Origin: Clostridiales bacterium
Lineage (GTDB): Bacteria; Bacillota; Clostridia; Christensenellales; CAG-138
Length of the DNA: 64,000 bases
Direction: 5' to 3'
Assembly: GCA_004558825.1 (NCBI GenBank)
Contig: SFDB01000004.1
Location: forward strand, 54,763-118,762
Below, in pieces: positions 45,154 to 52,759 of the stretch (position 1 is its first letter; every line of letters begins with the position of its first letter). Position numbers and translations under genes: made by a program. The notes beneath the pieces are model-generated. The model saw nothing but the letters and a program-made list of their open reading frames with translations, did not search any database and had not been told where the DNA came from.

Positions 45154-45528
45154 ATGTACAATTTTGAACAAATATTATGGCGCTTAAAAGATGCCAAGAA
45201 AGTTAGCAGACTAACAAACAAAGAACTTTCGCAACAATCTTCGGTGCCACTTGGCACAGTAAATAAAATATTTTCTGGTGACACAAAAGAACCGAAACTA
45301 CCAGCGGTAATAGCACTTGCTAATGCATTAAATGTCTCAGTTGACTATTTGATATACGGCGAATATAAAGCGCCCGCATTATCATCGACTGAAACGCGCC
45401 TTCTTAAGTCATTCCGCGCATTCAATGCCGAAGACCAAGAAAAGGTGCTTTCATATATTTGTGACCTTGAAAGTACGGGGCGATATAAAAAAGCTAATTC
45501 GGCTGGAATGGTGGCGCGAGAAGCGTAA
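45154..45528 (+). CDS. XRE-family helix-turn-helix regulator
   Basis: A 124-residue DNA-binding protein. The N-terminal helix-turn-helix is LTNKELSQQSSVPLGTVNKI (about 20-39), followed by PKLPAVIALANALNVSVDYLIYG, the standard close of a phage-repressor-type domain. A C-terminal helical region (ETRLLKSFRAFNAEDQEKVL) probably dimerises. Codon use is more A/T-rich than the chromosomal neighbours, in keeping with acquired DNA. Likely represses the element's own divergent promoter; its partner gene is broken. Confidence 0.85.
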   Translation: MYNFEQILWRLKDAKKVSRLTNKELSQQSSVPLGTVNKIFSGDTKEPKLPAVIALANALNVSVDYLIYGEYKAPALSSTETRLLKSFRAFNAEDQEKVLSYICDLESTGRYKKANSAGMVAREA

Positions 45529-45590
45529 AAACAAAACGTTATAAGCATTGGATAGGATATCAATATCTGCACTTTTCTATACCCTGACCG

Positions 45591-45619
45591 TTGACAATTA
45601 AAACATGCAATGGTATTAT
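45591..45619 (+). promoter_or_regulatory. Sigma-A promoter of the lipoprotein gene
   Basis: TTGACA (45591-45596), 17-base spacer, TATTAT (45614-45619), 50 bases before the lipoprotein start. Confidence 0.8.
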
Positions 45620-45668
45620 AAATTGATACATTTCGTGGTAAATTATGTTAACTTAGGAGGATGGAAAA

Positions 45669-46268
45669 ATGAAACGTGTGTTATGCTTTGCGGCGGCTAT
45701 GCTTTTTGTCGCTGCATTTGTAGGTTGCTCGTCATCTACCAACATTGACATCGGCAGCAACACTGGTAACGATGTGCGGAACACTCCTTCAACAGTCGCA
45801 CAAACAAGCGCACCAAAGCAGGAGACTGTTGGAACAAGAAAAAACCCTGCAAAACTAAACGAGACTGTTCGCGTGGAGCTTAATTCCATATTGAACAAGG
45901 GTATAGCAGAGGTGTCGCTCATAGAGGTTATCCGCGGCGATGAAGCAGCAAAGATGATAGCTGATGCAAATGCATTTAATGACCCTGCGCCCGACGGCAA
46001 GGAATATATACTTGCAAAATTCAGCATAACGTTTGTACAGGATACGAGCGGTAAAGACGAACCATTAACCGTAAATTATCTTAACTTCTGCTACGCCTCG
46101 TCCACGTTCTCGGTAAACGACGATCTGCAATTCGTAGTTATCAACAATGAACTTGACCTTAAGCTGTATGAAGGCGCCAGCGGTGATGGTTATGTGCTTC
46201 TCGTCGCCGACAAGGATGATGCAGGGTACGCCGTATTTAATAATGACGTCTGGTTTGCTTTGTCGTAA
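45669..46268 (+). CDS. Secreted lipoprotein, DUF4352-like
   Basis: A 199-residue protein with a lipoprotein signal peptide (KRVLCFAAAMLFVAAFVGC, cleavage before Cys20), a Ser/Thr-rich linker to about residue 60, and a C-terminal immunoglobulin-like beta domain (LNETVRVELNSILNKGIAEV, then EYILAKFSITFVQDT and EGASGDGYVLLVADKDD). The layout resembles the DUF4352/telomeric-repeat-binding-like lipoproteins of Gram-positives. AGGAGGA before the ATG, own promoter and own terminator: a monocistronic gene that looks intact inside the remnant. Function unknown. Confidence 0.8.
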   Translation: MKRVLCFAAAMLFVAAFVGCSSSTNIDIGSNTGNDVRNTPSTVAQTSAPKQETVGTRKNPAKLNETVRVELNSILNKGIAEVSLIEVIRGDEAAKMIADANAFNDPAPDGKEYILAKFSITFVQDTSGKDEPLTVNYLNFCYASSTFSVNDDLQFVVINNELDLKLYEGASGDGYVLLVADKDDAGYAVFNNDVWFALS

Positions 46269-46289
46269 ATAATCATTTTCATCATAAAA

Positions 46290-46312
46290 CGGCGGTTCGC
46301 TCCGCCGCTTTT
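46290..46312 (+). terminator. Terminator of the lipoprotein gene
   Basis: CGGCGG-TTCGCT-CCGCCG followed by CTTTTATTTTA. The rest of the 370-base gap to the integrase fragment has only a possible 27-residue reading frame. Confidence 0.85.
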
Positions 46313-46514
46313 ATTTTATGCTCAATCATTAGCCGAGATAGCGCAGGAGCGCTTTTCGGAGTGTTTTGTCATGCAAAAATCATCATATTTCGCTTGCACT
46401 TAACGCGCATATATGCCAATCTATATAAGAGCGCACGAGGGAGGCGCGGAACGTTTGGACGTAGTGTTCTATGGGGTAATATATTCGTTCCATCTTCCTT
46501 TGACGCGCTCACTG

Positions 46515-46598
46515 TTAACATGACTCATTCTCGCTTCCCTCCAACACCTCCATCGCTGGTAGCTCTTTTGCAGATTCGCAGTTGATTATTTTTAGCAT
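46515..46598 (-). CDS. Possible 27-residue peptide
   Basis: A minus-strand frame from ATG 46598 to TAA 46515 encodes 27 residues (MLKIINCESAKELPAMEVLE at its start) with GGAGGAG six bases upstream. It lies 40 bases after the integrase fragment on the same strand. The good ribosome binding site is the main argument; the peptide is unrecognised and may be the head of a truncated gene. Confidence 0.3.
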   Translation of the reverse strand: MLKIINCESAKELPAMEVLEGSENESC

Positions 46599-46638
46599 TT
46601 CATTCTCCTCCATTATCATTTTCCGTTCTCCCTCACTT

Positions 46639-46869
46639 TTATTTGTGCATAATTTCGTTAAAAACAGTCGCACTGTATTCAGCTGCCGCTCTTTTATCCC
46701 CGTCTACCTCGTGAGAGTACACCTTGTAAGTTTGCATATTTACAGAATGTCCAACGGTGGCCTTCAGCAGGCCTGTCGGCATAGCCTTATTGAAGCTTAT
46801 AAAAGTATGCCTCAAGCCGTATAGCGTTAAATCATCAAATCCATTTTTTTGCAAAACATTTTGAATCAT
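46639..46869 (-). pseudogene. Tyrosine integrase, C-terminal fragment
   Basis: A 76-residue piece of a phage-type tyrosine recombinase. It retains LYGLRHTFIS (second catalytic Arg and the His), VGHSVNMQTYKVYSH (His and catalytic Tyr) in the correct order, and ends normally. The N-terminal DNA-binding and core domains, including the first catalytic Arg and Lys, are missing. There is no ribosome binding site at the first ATG. Integrases of this type commonly insert at tRNA or tmRNA 3' ends, and ssrA lies 0.9 kb away. Confidence 0.8.
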
Positions 46870-46886
46870 CTGTATATATATCTTTC

Positions 46887-46914
46887 TTGTGACATCGCGC
46901 CAGTCATGTCACAA
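46887..46914. repeat. 9-bp inverted repeat at the integrase break point
   Basis: TTGTGACAT (46887-46895) and ATGTCACAA (46906-46914), 10 bases apart, flanked by T- and A-runs. It lies about 20 bases upstream of the truncated integrase. Confidence 0.55.
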
Positions 46915-47116
46915 AAAACATAATTCGAAACAATACCGCGTTGCCTCAGCTGTAATGACTGACCATTGAAGATCGCACGCGTTAGTTTGCGCAACCGCTT
47001 TGACGTGTTCCAATATCGCGCTCGCTCGTGCTGTTGTCAGCTCCGCACACGTCCTCCAGAAGTCCGCGGCTAATGTTCCCCGTACCGCGTGCGTGAACGA
47101 ATCTCCCAACAGGCTT

Positions 47117-47332
47117 ATGAAAATTGACTGGATTAGGAAATTGACGAGCAGAAAGCTTTGGATTGCTACCGTCGGGCTTGTGTCAGGCTTGATAATCGCT
47201 TTTGGCGGTTCTGCTGAAACTGCTGAAACGGTGACGGGCTGTATCATGTCAGCCGCTTCTGTGGTGGCATACGTCATCGGAGAAGGACTTACAGATGCGG
47301 CGCACACAGAACAGTCCAAGAGCGATGAATAA
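47117..47332 (+). CDS. Phage holin-like small membrane protein
   Basis: A 71-residue protein opening MKIDWIRKLTSRKLWIATVG, with two hydrophobic stretches (about 15-30 and 42-58: GCIMSAASVVAYVIGEGLTD) and a charged tail. This is the pattern of small phage holin-type proteins found beside endolysin genes in clostridial prophages. No lysin is present. The ribosome binding site is poor and the 246 bases before it back to the integrase fragment show no other credible gene, so it may be a relic that is no longer expressed. Confidence 0.6.
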   Translation: MKIDWIRKLTSRKLWIATVGLVSGLIIAFGGSAETAETVTGCIMSAASVVAYVIGEGLTDAAHTEQSKSDE

Positions 47333-47373
47333 GAACGTTTTTGAGTCCTTCATGGCGGAGGAAATATAAAAAT

Positions 47374-47622
47374 ATGACGTGGGAAATAGTGGCTGGCATC
47401 ATAGCTCTAATAGGTGTGTTTGGTTCTGTGGCGACATGGGCAAGCAAACTTTCACGCTCGCTGTCAAATCTTGAGACAACATTAAAGAATTTAGATGAAA
47501 CGTTGCAAGAACTCAAGGACACTAATCACGAGAGCCATAAGGAATTTTACAAACGGCTTAATGAGCATGATTGTAGGATTGCGAAGCTTGAAGAAAAGAC
47601 CCCTTATAAGACGCAGGAGTAA
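47374..47622 (+). CDS. Phage hemolysin XhlA-like membrane protein
   Basis: An 82-residue protein with an N-terminal hydrophobic segment (WEIVAGIIALIGVFGSVATW, about 3-22) and a long coiled coil (about 26-75, with SLSNLETTLKNLDETLQELK). Small phage lysis-module proteins of this form sit next to holins. GGAGGAA lies 13 bases before the ATG, slightly far. Forty-one bases separate it from the holin-like gene, so the pair is a leftover of a prophage lysis cassette. It is the last gene before ssrA. Confidence 0.6.
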   Translation: MTWEIVAGIIALIGVFGSVATWASKLSRSLSNLETTLKNLDETLQELKDTNHESHKEFYKRLNEHDCRIAKLEEKTPYKTQE

Positions 47623-47750
47623 AAACAGGCTGCCGCGTATGCAATAAAGCACAGCGGCAGCCGCTTTTCAATTTCATCTCAAATGACATTCGAGCACGAA
47701 CAATAAGCCAAAACAATATATTAACGCGTCGTGTTCGTTTGAGATTGCTC

Positions 47751-48106
47751 TGGTGGAGACGAGGGGAGTCGAACCCCTGTCCGAAAACCCGTCAGAAGGA
47801 CTTTCTACGAGCGTAGCCTTCGTTTTGTCCTTCCCTCAAGCAAGCGCCCAAAGGCGGGCTCATGCTCTCGGTAGCTTCATGTATCTCGCCTGCCGCAAAG
47901 CTTAGGCAGGTCGGTTCCCCACATTAATGACGCCCGTATCGCATGTCGTGGGCAACGCACGGCGGACGATCGCCGCTATTTACGCAGCGATAGCAAAATT
48001 ATTAGTTTCGCCAGTTAAATTTAGAATTTCCCGATTTTATCGAAGCTCGGGGCTTCGGCTCGCTTATCCGACCTCCGCGATCCCCGTCGAAACCATTTAC
48101 GTCCCC
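47751..48106 (-). ncRNA. ssrA: Transfer-messenger RNA (tmRNA)
   Basis: A 356-base tmRNA that rescues stalled ribosomes and tags the product for proteolysis. The 5' end is GGGGACGUAAAUGGUUUCGA and the 3' end has the T-arm GGUUCGACUCCCC and an encoded CCA (47753-47751); both ends form the alanine-tRNA-like acceptor with the G-U signature region. The reading frame for the tag is GGC GAA ACT AAT AAT TTT and then GCT ATC GCT GCG TAA, giving a tag ending NNFAIAA. The 3' end faces the mobile remnant, consistent with its use as an integration site. Confidence 0.97.
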
Positions 48107-48132
48107 GGGAAGCGCTTTATCGGCGCATATGT

Positions 48133-48141
48133 ATTATAACA
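48133..48141 (-). promoter_or_regulatory. Extended -10 promoter of ssrA
   Basis: TGTTATAAT on the minus strand, about 27 bases before the tmRNA 5' end; no good -35 box, as is usual for extended -10 promoters. Confidence 0.65.
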
Positions 48142-48236
48142 TGTGTCGAGCTAAATATCCATGGAATATTTGTACATTGTTGTACATGTCAAGGATATGC
48201 TCGAACGTTCGTCGCGTTCTTTGCTTTAACCGCATA

Positions 48237-49250
48237 TCACTCGCCATAACCGTTCGGATTGTTCTTTTGCCAATTCCATGCGCTGCGGCACATGTCGTCT
48301 ATTGACAGTTCTGCTTTCCACCCAAGCTTTTCGAGCGCAAGCGATGCGTCGGCATAGCACGCGTCTATGTCTCCGGGCCGCCTTGGAGCTATCTTATACG
48401 GAATTCTTATGCCCGTCGCGCGTTCGAACGCCTTCACGATGTCAAGCACGCTGAAGCCGTTGCCCGTGCCAAGATTGACCGCTATAACGCCCGTGTTCTT
48501 CTGCGCATATTCGATTGCTCTTATATGGCCTTTTGCAAGATCGACGACATGCAGATAATCCCTGACGCCCGTACCGTCATGCGTATTGTAGTCGTTGCCA
48601 AACACATTGAGATGCTCTCGGCGGCCGACCGCGACCTGCGTTATGTATGGCAGAAGGTTGTTTGGAATGCCTGTCGGGTCCTCGCCTATACGTCCGCTCT
48701 CATGCGCCCCTATCGGGTTGAAATAACGCAGAAGTACGGCGCTCATATTGCCGTCGGCCTTGGCAGTGTCTGATATTATCTGCTCTGACATATACTTCGT
48801 CCAGCCGTACGGATTCGTGCACCACCTGTCGGCGTCCTCGCGTATCGGCGTCGATTTCGGTACGCCGTATACCGTCGCGGATGATGAAAACACGATGCGC
48901 TCTACGTCGAACTCGTTCATAACCTTCAGCAGCGTCATCGTCGCGCACAAATTGTTTTGATAATACTCAAGCGGATGCTTAACCGAATCGCCAACGGCCT
49001 TTAGGCCCGCGAAATGTACGACGCAGTCGATTTTATTTTCGGAAAACACGCGTCTGAGCGCACTTTCATCGCATACGTCTGCATTATAACATACAACGCT
49101 CCTGCCGCTTATTTCGCGTATTCTCTCGAGCACCTTTTCGGAGCTGTTGGAAAAGTTATCGATTATGACCGCATCGTAACCTGCCGCAAGCAGCTCAACG
49201 CATGTATGCGACCCTATGTAGCCCGCGCCGCCTGTAAGCAAAACAGCCAT
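48237..49250 (-). CDS. galE: UDP-glucose 4-epimerase
   Basis: A 337-residue NAD-dependent short-chain dehydrogenase/reductase-type enzyme interconverting UDP-glucose and UDP-galactose. GGAGYIGSHTCVELL is the NAD site, SSSATVYG holds the catalytic serine/threonine (about 122-129), and NPYGWTKYMSEQ holds Tyr-x3-Lys (about 146-157). LNVFGNDYNTHDGTGVRDY and AVNLGTGNG are typical of GalE. Full length. Followed upstream by hpt 15 bases away on the same strand. Confidence 0.95.
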   Translation of the reverse strand: MAVLLTGGAGYIGSHTCVELLAAGYDAVIIDNFSNSSEKVLERIREISGRSVVCYNADVCDESALRRVFSENKIDCVVHFAGLKAVGDSVKHPLEYYQNNLCATMTLLKVMNEFDVERIVFSSSATVYGVPKSTPIREDADRWCTNPYGWTKYMSEQIISDTAKADGNMSAVLLRYFNPIGAHESGRIGEDPTGIPNNLLPYITQVAVGRREHLNVFGNDYNTHDGTGVRDYLHVVDLAKGHIRAIEYAQKNTGVIAVNLGTGNGFSVLDIVKAFERATGIRIPYKIAPRRPGDIDACYADASLALEKLGWKAELSIDDMCRSAWNWQKNNPNGYGE

Positions 49251-49265
49251 TTTATTCTCCTCCGT

Positions 49266-49823
49266 TTATTCGGAGTATACGCTCTCTTTAAGCACTCCGA
49301 TATATTTTAGGTTTCTGTAGTAGCCCGCGAAGTCAAGGCCATAGCCCACAACGAACTCGTTCTCTATCTCAAATCCACAGTAGTCAGGCGTGATATCGCA
49401 TTCCCTGCGCTCTTTTTTGTCGAGCAGACAGGCTATCTTCATCGACGCTGGGTTTCTCGAGCTCAGGAGCTGCGTAAGATGCTTTAGCGTAAGACCCGAG
49501 TCCATTATATCCTCGACGATAAGCACATGCCTGTCCGTAAGGCTTATGTCGACATCCTTTGCGATTCTGACTATGCCAGAAGTTTTCGTGCTGTTGCCGT
49601 AGCTCGAAATCGACATGAACTCGAACTCAAGCTGACAGTCCATCTCCCTCACAAGATCCGTAAAGAACGGAGCGGCGCCTTTCAGGATACATATAAGAAT
49701 AACCCTTTTATCCATATACTCTTTTGAAAGCTGCTCGCCCATCTCTTTTACACGTTTCTTTATTTGTTCCTCCGTCAGAAGCACCTTTTTAATGTCGTCC
49801 TGCATGTTTGTGCTGATCCTCAT
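49266..49823 (-). CDS. hpt: Hypoxanthine phosphoribosyltransferase
   Basis: A 185-residue purine salvage enzyme that makes IMP or GMP from hypoxanthine or guanine and PRPP. The PRPP-binding segment is VLIVEDIMDSGLTL (about 100-113), with SSYGNSTKTSG before it and FVVGYGLDFAGYYRNL near the end; LICILKGAAPF forms the other phosphate site. Length is normal. It follows tilS by 35 bases, the conserved tilS-hpt order of Firmicutes (normally followed by ftsH, here by galE). Confidence 0.95.
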   Translation of the reverse strand: MRISTNMQDDIKKVLLTEEQIKKRVKEMGEQLSKEYMDKRVILICILKGAAPFFTDLVREMDCQLEFEFMSISSYGNSTKTSGIVRIAKDVDISLTDRHVLIVEDIMDSGLTLKHLTQLLSSRNPASMKIACLLDKKERRECDITPDYCGFEIENEFVVGYGLDFAGYYRNLKYIGVLKESVYSE

Positions 49824-49858
49824 ATATATCCTCCCATCGCCTGCGCGTTTTTATAATT

Positions 49859-51223
49859 CTACACCATGCGCAGATTTTTGTCGAACACAACCTTTGCAAT
49901 ATTTCGAGTTTCGTCCGTAACCTTCACGCTGTCCGCAACGCACAGTCCATATGCGTACAGCACGTTTTCCCCGAAGCATATCAGCGGCATATCACGCTCG
50001 TCGCGCGGCACTTTCTTATCAATCAAATAATCCTTGAATTTCTTGCTTCCCGAAGCGTTAAGCGGCTTGAACCTATCGCCGTCGCGTCTGTTCCGCAGCG
50101 TAAGCTTTTTTGAAGGCAGCTTATCCGCATCAAAGCACGCCGCAAACGCGCTGCGCTCAAAACGCGCGTTCTGCGCCTCAATATGTATCTTGTAGCCGCC
50201 GAACTCAAACAATGCGTTCTCGCCTACATTGATATCCACCGAAAGCGCTTCCATGCTCCTCCTTTTCCCGAATATCAGCCTGCCATAGCTTACGGCAACG
50301 CTGCCGTGCGGCACATCTATGCTTGCACCCGTGCGCATATGCATAAGCTCCTCCGTCATATCAACATGCTTTTTTTCTATGTCTGTCAGCATTCCCGCCC
50401 GCTCGAATGCAATTCGTATCGCCCGCGTCAGTATCGGATGCGCAGCGCACGCCATACGTTCGACACAATAGCCCCCGCCGTCATACGACGAATTGAGCAG
50501 TTCCTCCGCCTCCGCGCGCAAATGTGCCTCATCCTCCGAAAGCAGCCGCGCCGTGCCGCAAAGCGACGGAATTATTGCGGGCGCAATGTTTTTTTCAATA
50601 TACGGCAGCAGCTCGAGACGTATTTTGTTGCGCGTCCCGAACGCATCGAAATTCGTATCGTCCGTCATAAATTCGCAGCCCGTTTCGCGGATGAACGCCT
50701 CTATATCCATGCGGCGCACGTCAAGGAGCGGCCTGATTATCCGTCCTCGCACGCCGCTCATTCCCGTCAGCCCCTTCAGCCCGCTGCCACGCATAAGATG
50801 CATAAGCACGCTTTCCGCCTGATCGTCCATATGATGCGCAACGGCAATAAAATCCGCCCCGCTCTCGCGGCGCGCACGCTCCAAAAAGGCATAGCGCATA
50901 TCGCGCGCCGCCTGTTCGAGCGTCTTTCCGCTCTCCAAAGCATATCGAGGGACATCGTCTCCGTAAGCAAATATCTTTATGCCAAGCTTAACGCAAAGCG
51001 CTTTCACAAACTCTTCATCTCTGTCCGCAGCCGCTCCGCGTATATGATGGTTAAAATGCGCGGCACTGACGGCTATATTCAGCCCGCCGCTCAACGAAAC
51101 AAGCGCATTCACGAGCGCGACGGAATCCGCCCCTCCGGAGAGTCCGACAATTATCGACGAGCCGCAGATGCCGTTGCTTTCAATAAAGTGCCTCACGGCT
51201 TCCAAAACAACGCTTTTTCCCAT
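49859..51223 (-). CDS. tilS: tRNA(Ile)-lysidine synthetase
   Basis: A 454-residue enzyme that converts C34 of the AUA-reading tRNA-Ile to lysidine. The PP-loop is VGLSGGADSVALVNAL (about 23-38); DDQAESVLMHLMRGSGLKGL follows, and the C-terminal half contains the tRNA-binding TilS domains, ending with LTLRNRRDGDRFKPL and KDYLIDKKVPRDERD. Full length. First gene of tilS-hpt, divergent from ychF. Confidence 0.95.
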   Translation of the reverse strand: MGKSVVLEAVRHFIESNGICGSSIIVGLSGGADSVALVNALVSLSGGLNIAVSAAHFNHHIRGAAADRDEEFVKALCVKLGIKIFAYGDDVPRYALESGKTLEQAARDMRYAFLERARRESGADFIAVAHHMDDQAESVLMHLMRGSGLKGLTGMSGVRGRIIRPLLDVRRMDIEAFIRETGCEFMTDDTNFDAFGTRNKIRLELLPYIEKNIAPAIIPSLCGTARLLSEDEAHLRAEAEELLNSSYDGGGYCVERMACAAHPILTRAIRIAFERAGMLTDIEKKHVDMTEELMHMRTGASIDVPHGSVAVSYGRLIFGKRRSMEALSVDINVGENALFEFGGYKIHIEAQNARFERSAFAACFDADKLPSKKLTLRNRRDGDRFKPLNASGSKKFKDYLIDKKVPRDERDMPLICFGENVLYAYGLCVADSVKVTDETRNIAKVVFDKNLRMV

Positions 51224-51352
51224 ACACTGAGTATAAACTTATGCACGCCGTTTGACAAGCCTAAGGCCGACGCATATAATTAATAGAAATATGGGGATTG
51301 TGCGGGGGCAAAGCTTCGCTGCCATTTCCCCGCCATCCGAAGGAGATTACCT

Positions 51353-52441
51353 ATGAAGCTTGGCGTTGTAGGTTTGCCGAATGTAGGCAAAAGTACGCTG
51401 TTTAACGCTTTAACGCAGGCCGGTGCGCAGTCCGCGAACTATCCGTTCTGCACAATCGACCCAAATGTCGGCGTAGTCCCCGTCCCTGACGAGCGGCTCG
51501 ACGTACTCGCAAAAATGTATAATCCTGAAAAGCTCACGCCCACAACGATAGAGTTTGTCGACATTGCGGGACTCGTGCGCGGTGCGTATAAAGGTGAGGG
51601 CTTGGGCAATAAGTTCCTTTCGCATATCCGAGAAGTAGATGCCATCGTCCATGTCGTTCGCTGCTTTGAGGACTCAAACATCGTCCATGTCGACGGCTCT
51701 ATCGATCCCGTGCGCGATATGGAGACGATAAATCTCGAGCTTATTTTCGCCGATATGGAGATGATTGACCGCCGCATCGACAGAGCCATGAAGAGCTCAA
51801 AAAGCGGCGATAAAAAATTTCTGAATGAAGCTGAGTTTTATAAACGCATAAAGGCGCGCCTCGAGAACGGAAAACCCGTGCGCGGAATGGAGCTTTCAAA
51901 TGAAGAGGCCGAAATATTGCCATCGCTTTTCCTTCTGACGTCCAAGCCGGTCATATACGTTGCCAACGTCGACGAGGAAGGGCTCATAGATGACAACGAT
52001 ATGGTAAAGGCAGTTTTCGCCGCCGCCAAGGCTGAAAACGCCGAGGCACTCAAGATCTGCGCTCAAATAGAGGAGGAAATATCAGAACTTCCCGCCGATG
52101 AAAAAGCTCAATTTTTGAGTGAAATGGGCATAGGCGAAAGCGGCCTCGACAGACTTGTCAAGGCGTGCTACCGCTTGCTCGGGCTCATAAGCTATCTCAC
52201 CGCCGGCCCCAAAGAGGTGCGCGCGTGGACCATTGAAAACGGCACGAAGGCTCCGCAGGCGGCAGGCAAAATACACTCCGATTTTGAACGCGGCTTCATA
52301 CGCGCCGAGGTCGTCCACTACGACACACTAATGGAAAACGGCACCATGCAGGCCTGTAAGGAAAAAGGTCTCATCCGCTCAGAGGGCAAGGATTACGTCA
52401 TGCGTGACGGAGACATTGTTCTTTTCAGGTTCAATGTTTGA
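51353..52441 (+). CDS. ychF: Ribosome-binding ATPase/GTPase YchF
   Basis: A 362-residue Obg-family P-loop protein that prefers ATP. G1 GLPNVGKSTLFNAL (about 7-20), switch region NYPFCTIDPNVGVVPVPD, G3 DIAGLVRGAYKGEGLGN, the central coiled coil (about 130-180) and the C-terminal TGS domain (about 280-362, ending DYVMRDGDIVLFRFNV) are all complete. GGAG precedes the ATG. It binds the ribosome and is involved in stress and translation quality. Followed by two genes on the same strand. Confidence 0.96.
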   Translation: MKLGVVGLPNVGKSTLFNALTQAGAQSANYPFCTIDPNVGVVPVPDERLDVLAKMYNPEKLTPTTIEFVDIAGLVRGAYKGEGLGNKFLSHIREVDAIVHVVRCFEDSNIVHVDGSIDPVRDMETINLELIFADMEMIDRRIDRAMKSSKSGDKKFLNEAEFYKRIKARLENGKPVRGMELSNEEAEILPSLFLLTSKPVIYVANVDEEGLIDDNDMVKAVFAAAKAENAEALKICAQIEEEISELPADEKAQFLSEMGIGESGLDRLVKACYRLLGLISYLTAGPKEVRAWTIENGTKAPQAAGKIHSDFERGFIRAEVVHYDTLMENGTMQACKEKGLIRSEGKDYVMRDGDIVLFRFNV

Positions 52442-52475
52442 TATAATTTAATTAGCTGTAAAAAGGAGAATCACA

Positions 52476-52718
52476 ATGCATCACACATACACACCGAAGG
52501 GCGTTTGCTCTACAAAAATTGAGTTTGACATTGTAGACGGGGTGCTTCATAACGTCGTCTATCAAAGCGGCTGCAACGGAAACCTTCAGGCCGTTGGCCG
52601 TCTCGTCGAAGGTATGGACGCGAAGGAAGCCGTAGCTCGCCTCAAAGGCATCAAGTGCGGCTCGAAGGGTACATCGTGTGCCGATCAGCTCGCAACCGCC
52701 ATCGAGTTAACTATATAA
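52476..52718 (+). CDS. TSCPD domain protein (TIGR03905-like)
   Basis: An 80-residue protein made of one TSCPD domain, found alone in Firmicutes and as the end of vitamin-B12-dependent ribonucleotide reductases. GCNGNLQAVGRLVEG and the last segment LKGIKCGSKGTSCADQLA with its Cys pair are the family hallmarks. AAAAAGGAG before the ATG. Cys residues 33, 69 and 75 may bind a metal. Function of the stand-alone form unknown. Confidence 0.85.
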   Translation: MHHTYTPKGVCSTKIEFDIVDGVLHNVVYQSGCNGNLQAVGRLVEGMDAKEAVARLKGIKCGSKGTSCADQLATAIELTI

Positions 52719-52759
52719 TCGTATTCGAGCTGAATCAATGGCAGCGGAGGTGAACGCCC

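Larger units (their letters stand above)
44188..47650. mobile_element. Decayed mobilisable/prophage remnant beside ssrA
   Basis: Between metK and the 3' end of the tmRNA gene lies about 3.5 kb that is less gene-dense and more AT-rich than the rest. It contains a truncated mobC-like gene, a gene broken at the same point on the other strand, an XRE regulator, a lipoprotein, the C-terminal end of a tyrosine integrase, two phage holin-like small genes, several strong hairpins and direct repeats. ssrA is a well-known integration target for tyrosine recombinases, which fits the position. I found no duplicate of the tmRNA 3' end, so the element's borders are only approximate. Confidence 0.7.

Noticed and set aside
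46909..47319. 136-codon minus-strand frame
   Set aside because: Antisense to the holin-like gene, no ribosome binding site and no recognisable family.
44188..47750. Duplicate of the ssrA 3' end as attachment site
   Set aside because: I looked for the GAGTCGAACCCC-type segment in the remnant and did not see a copy; a weak one could have been missed.
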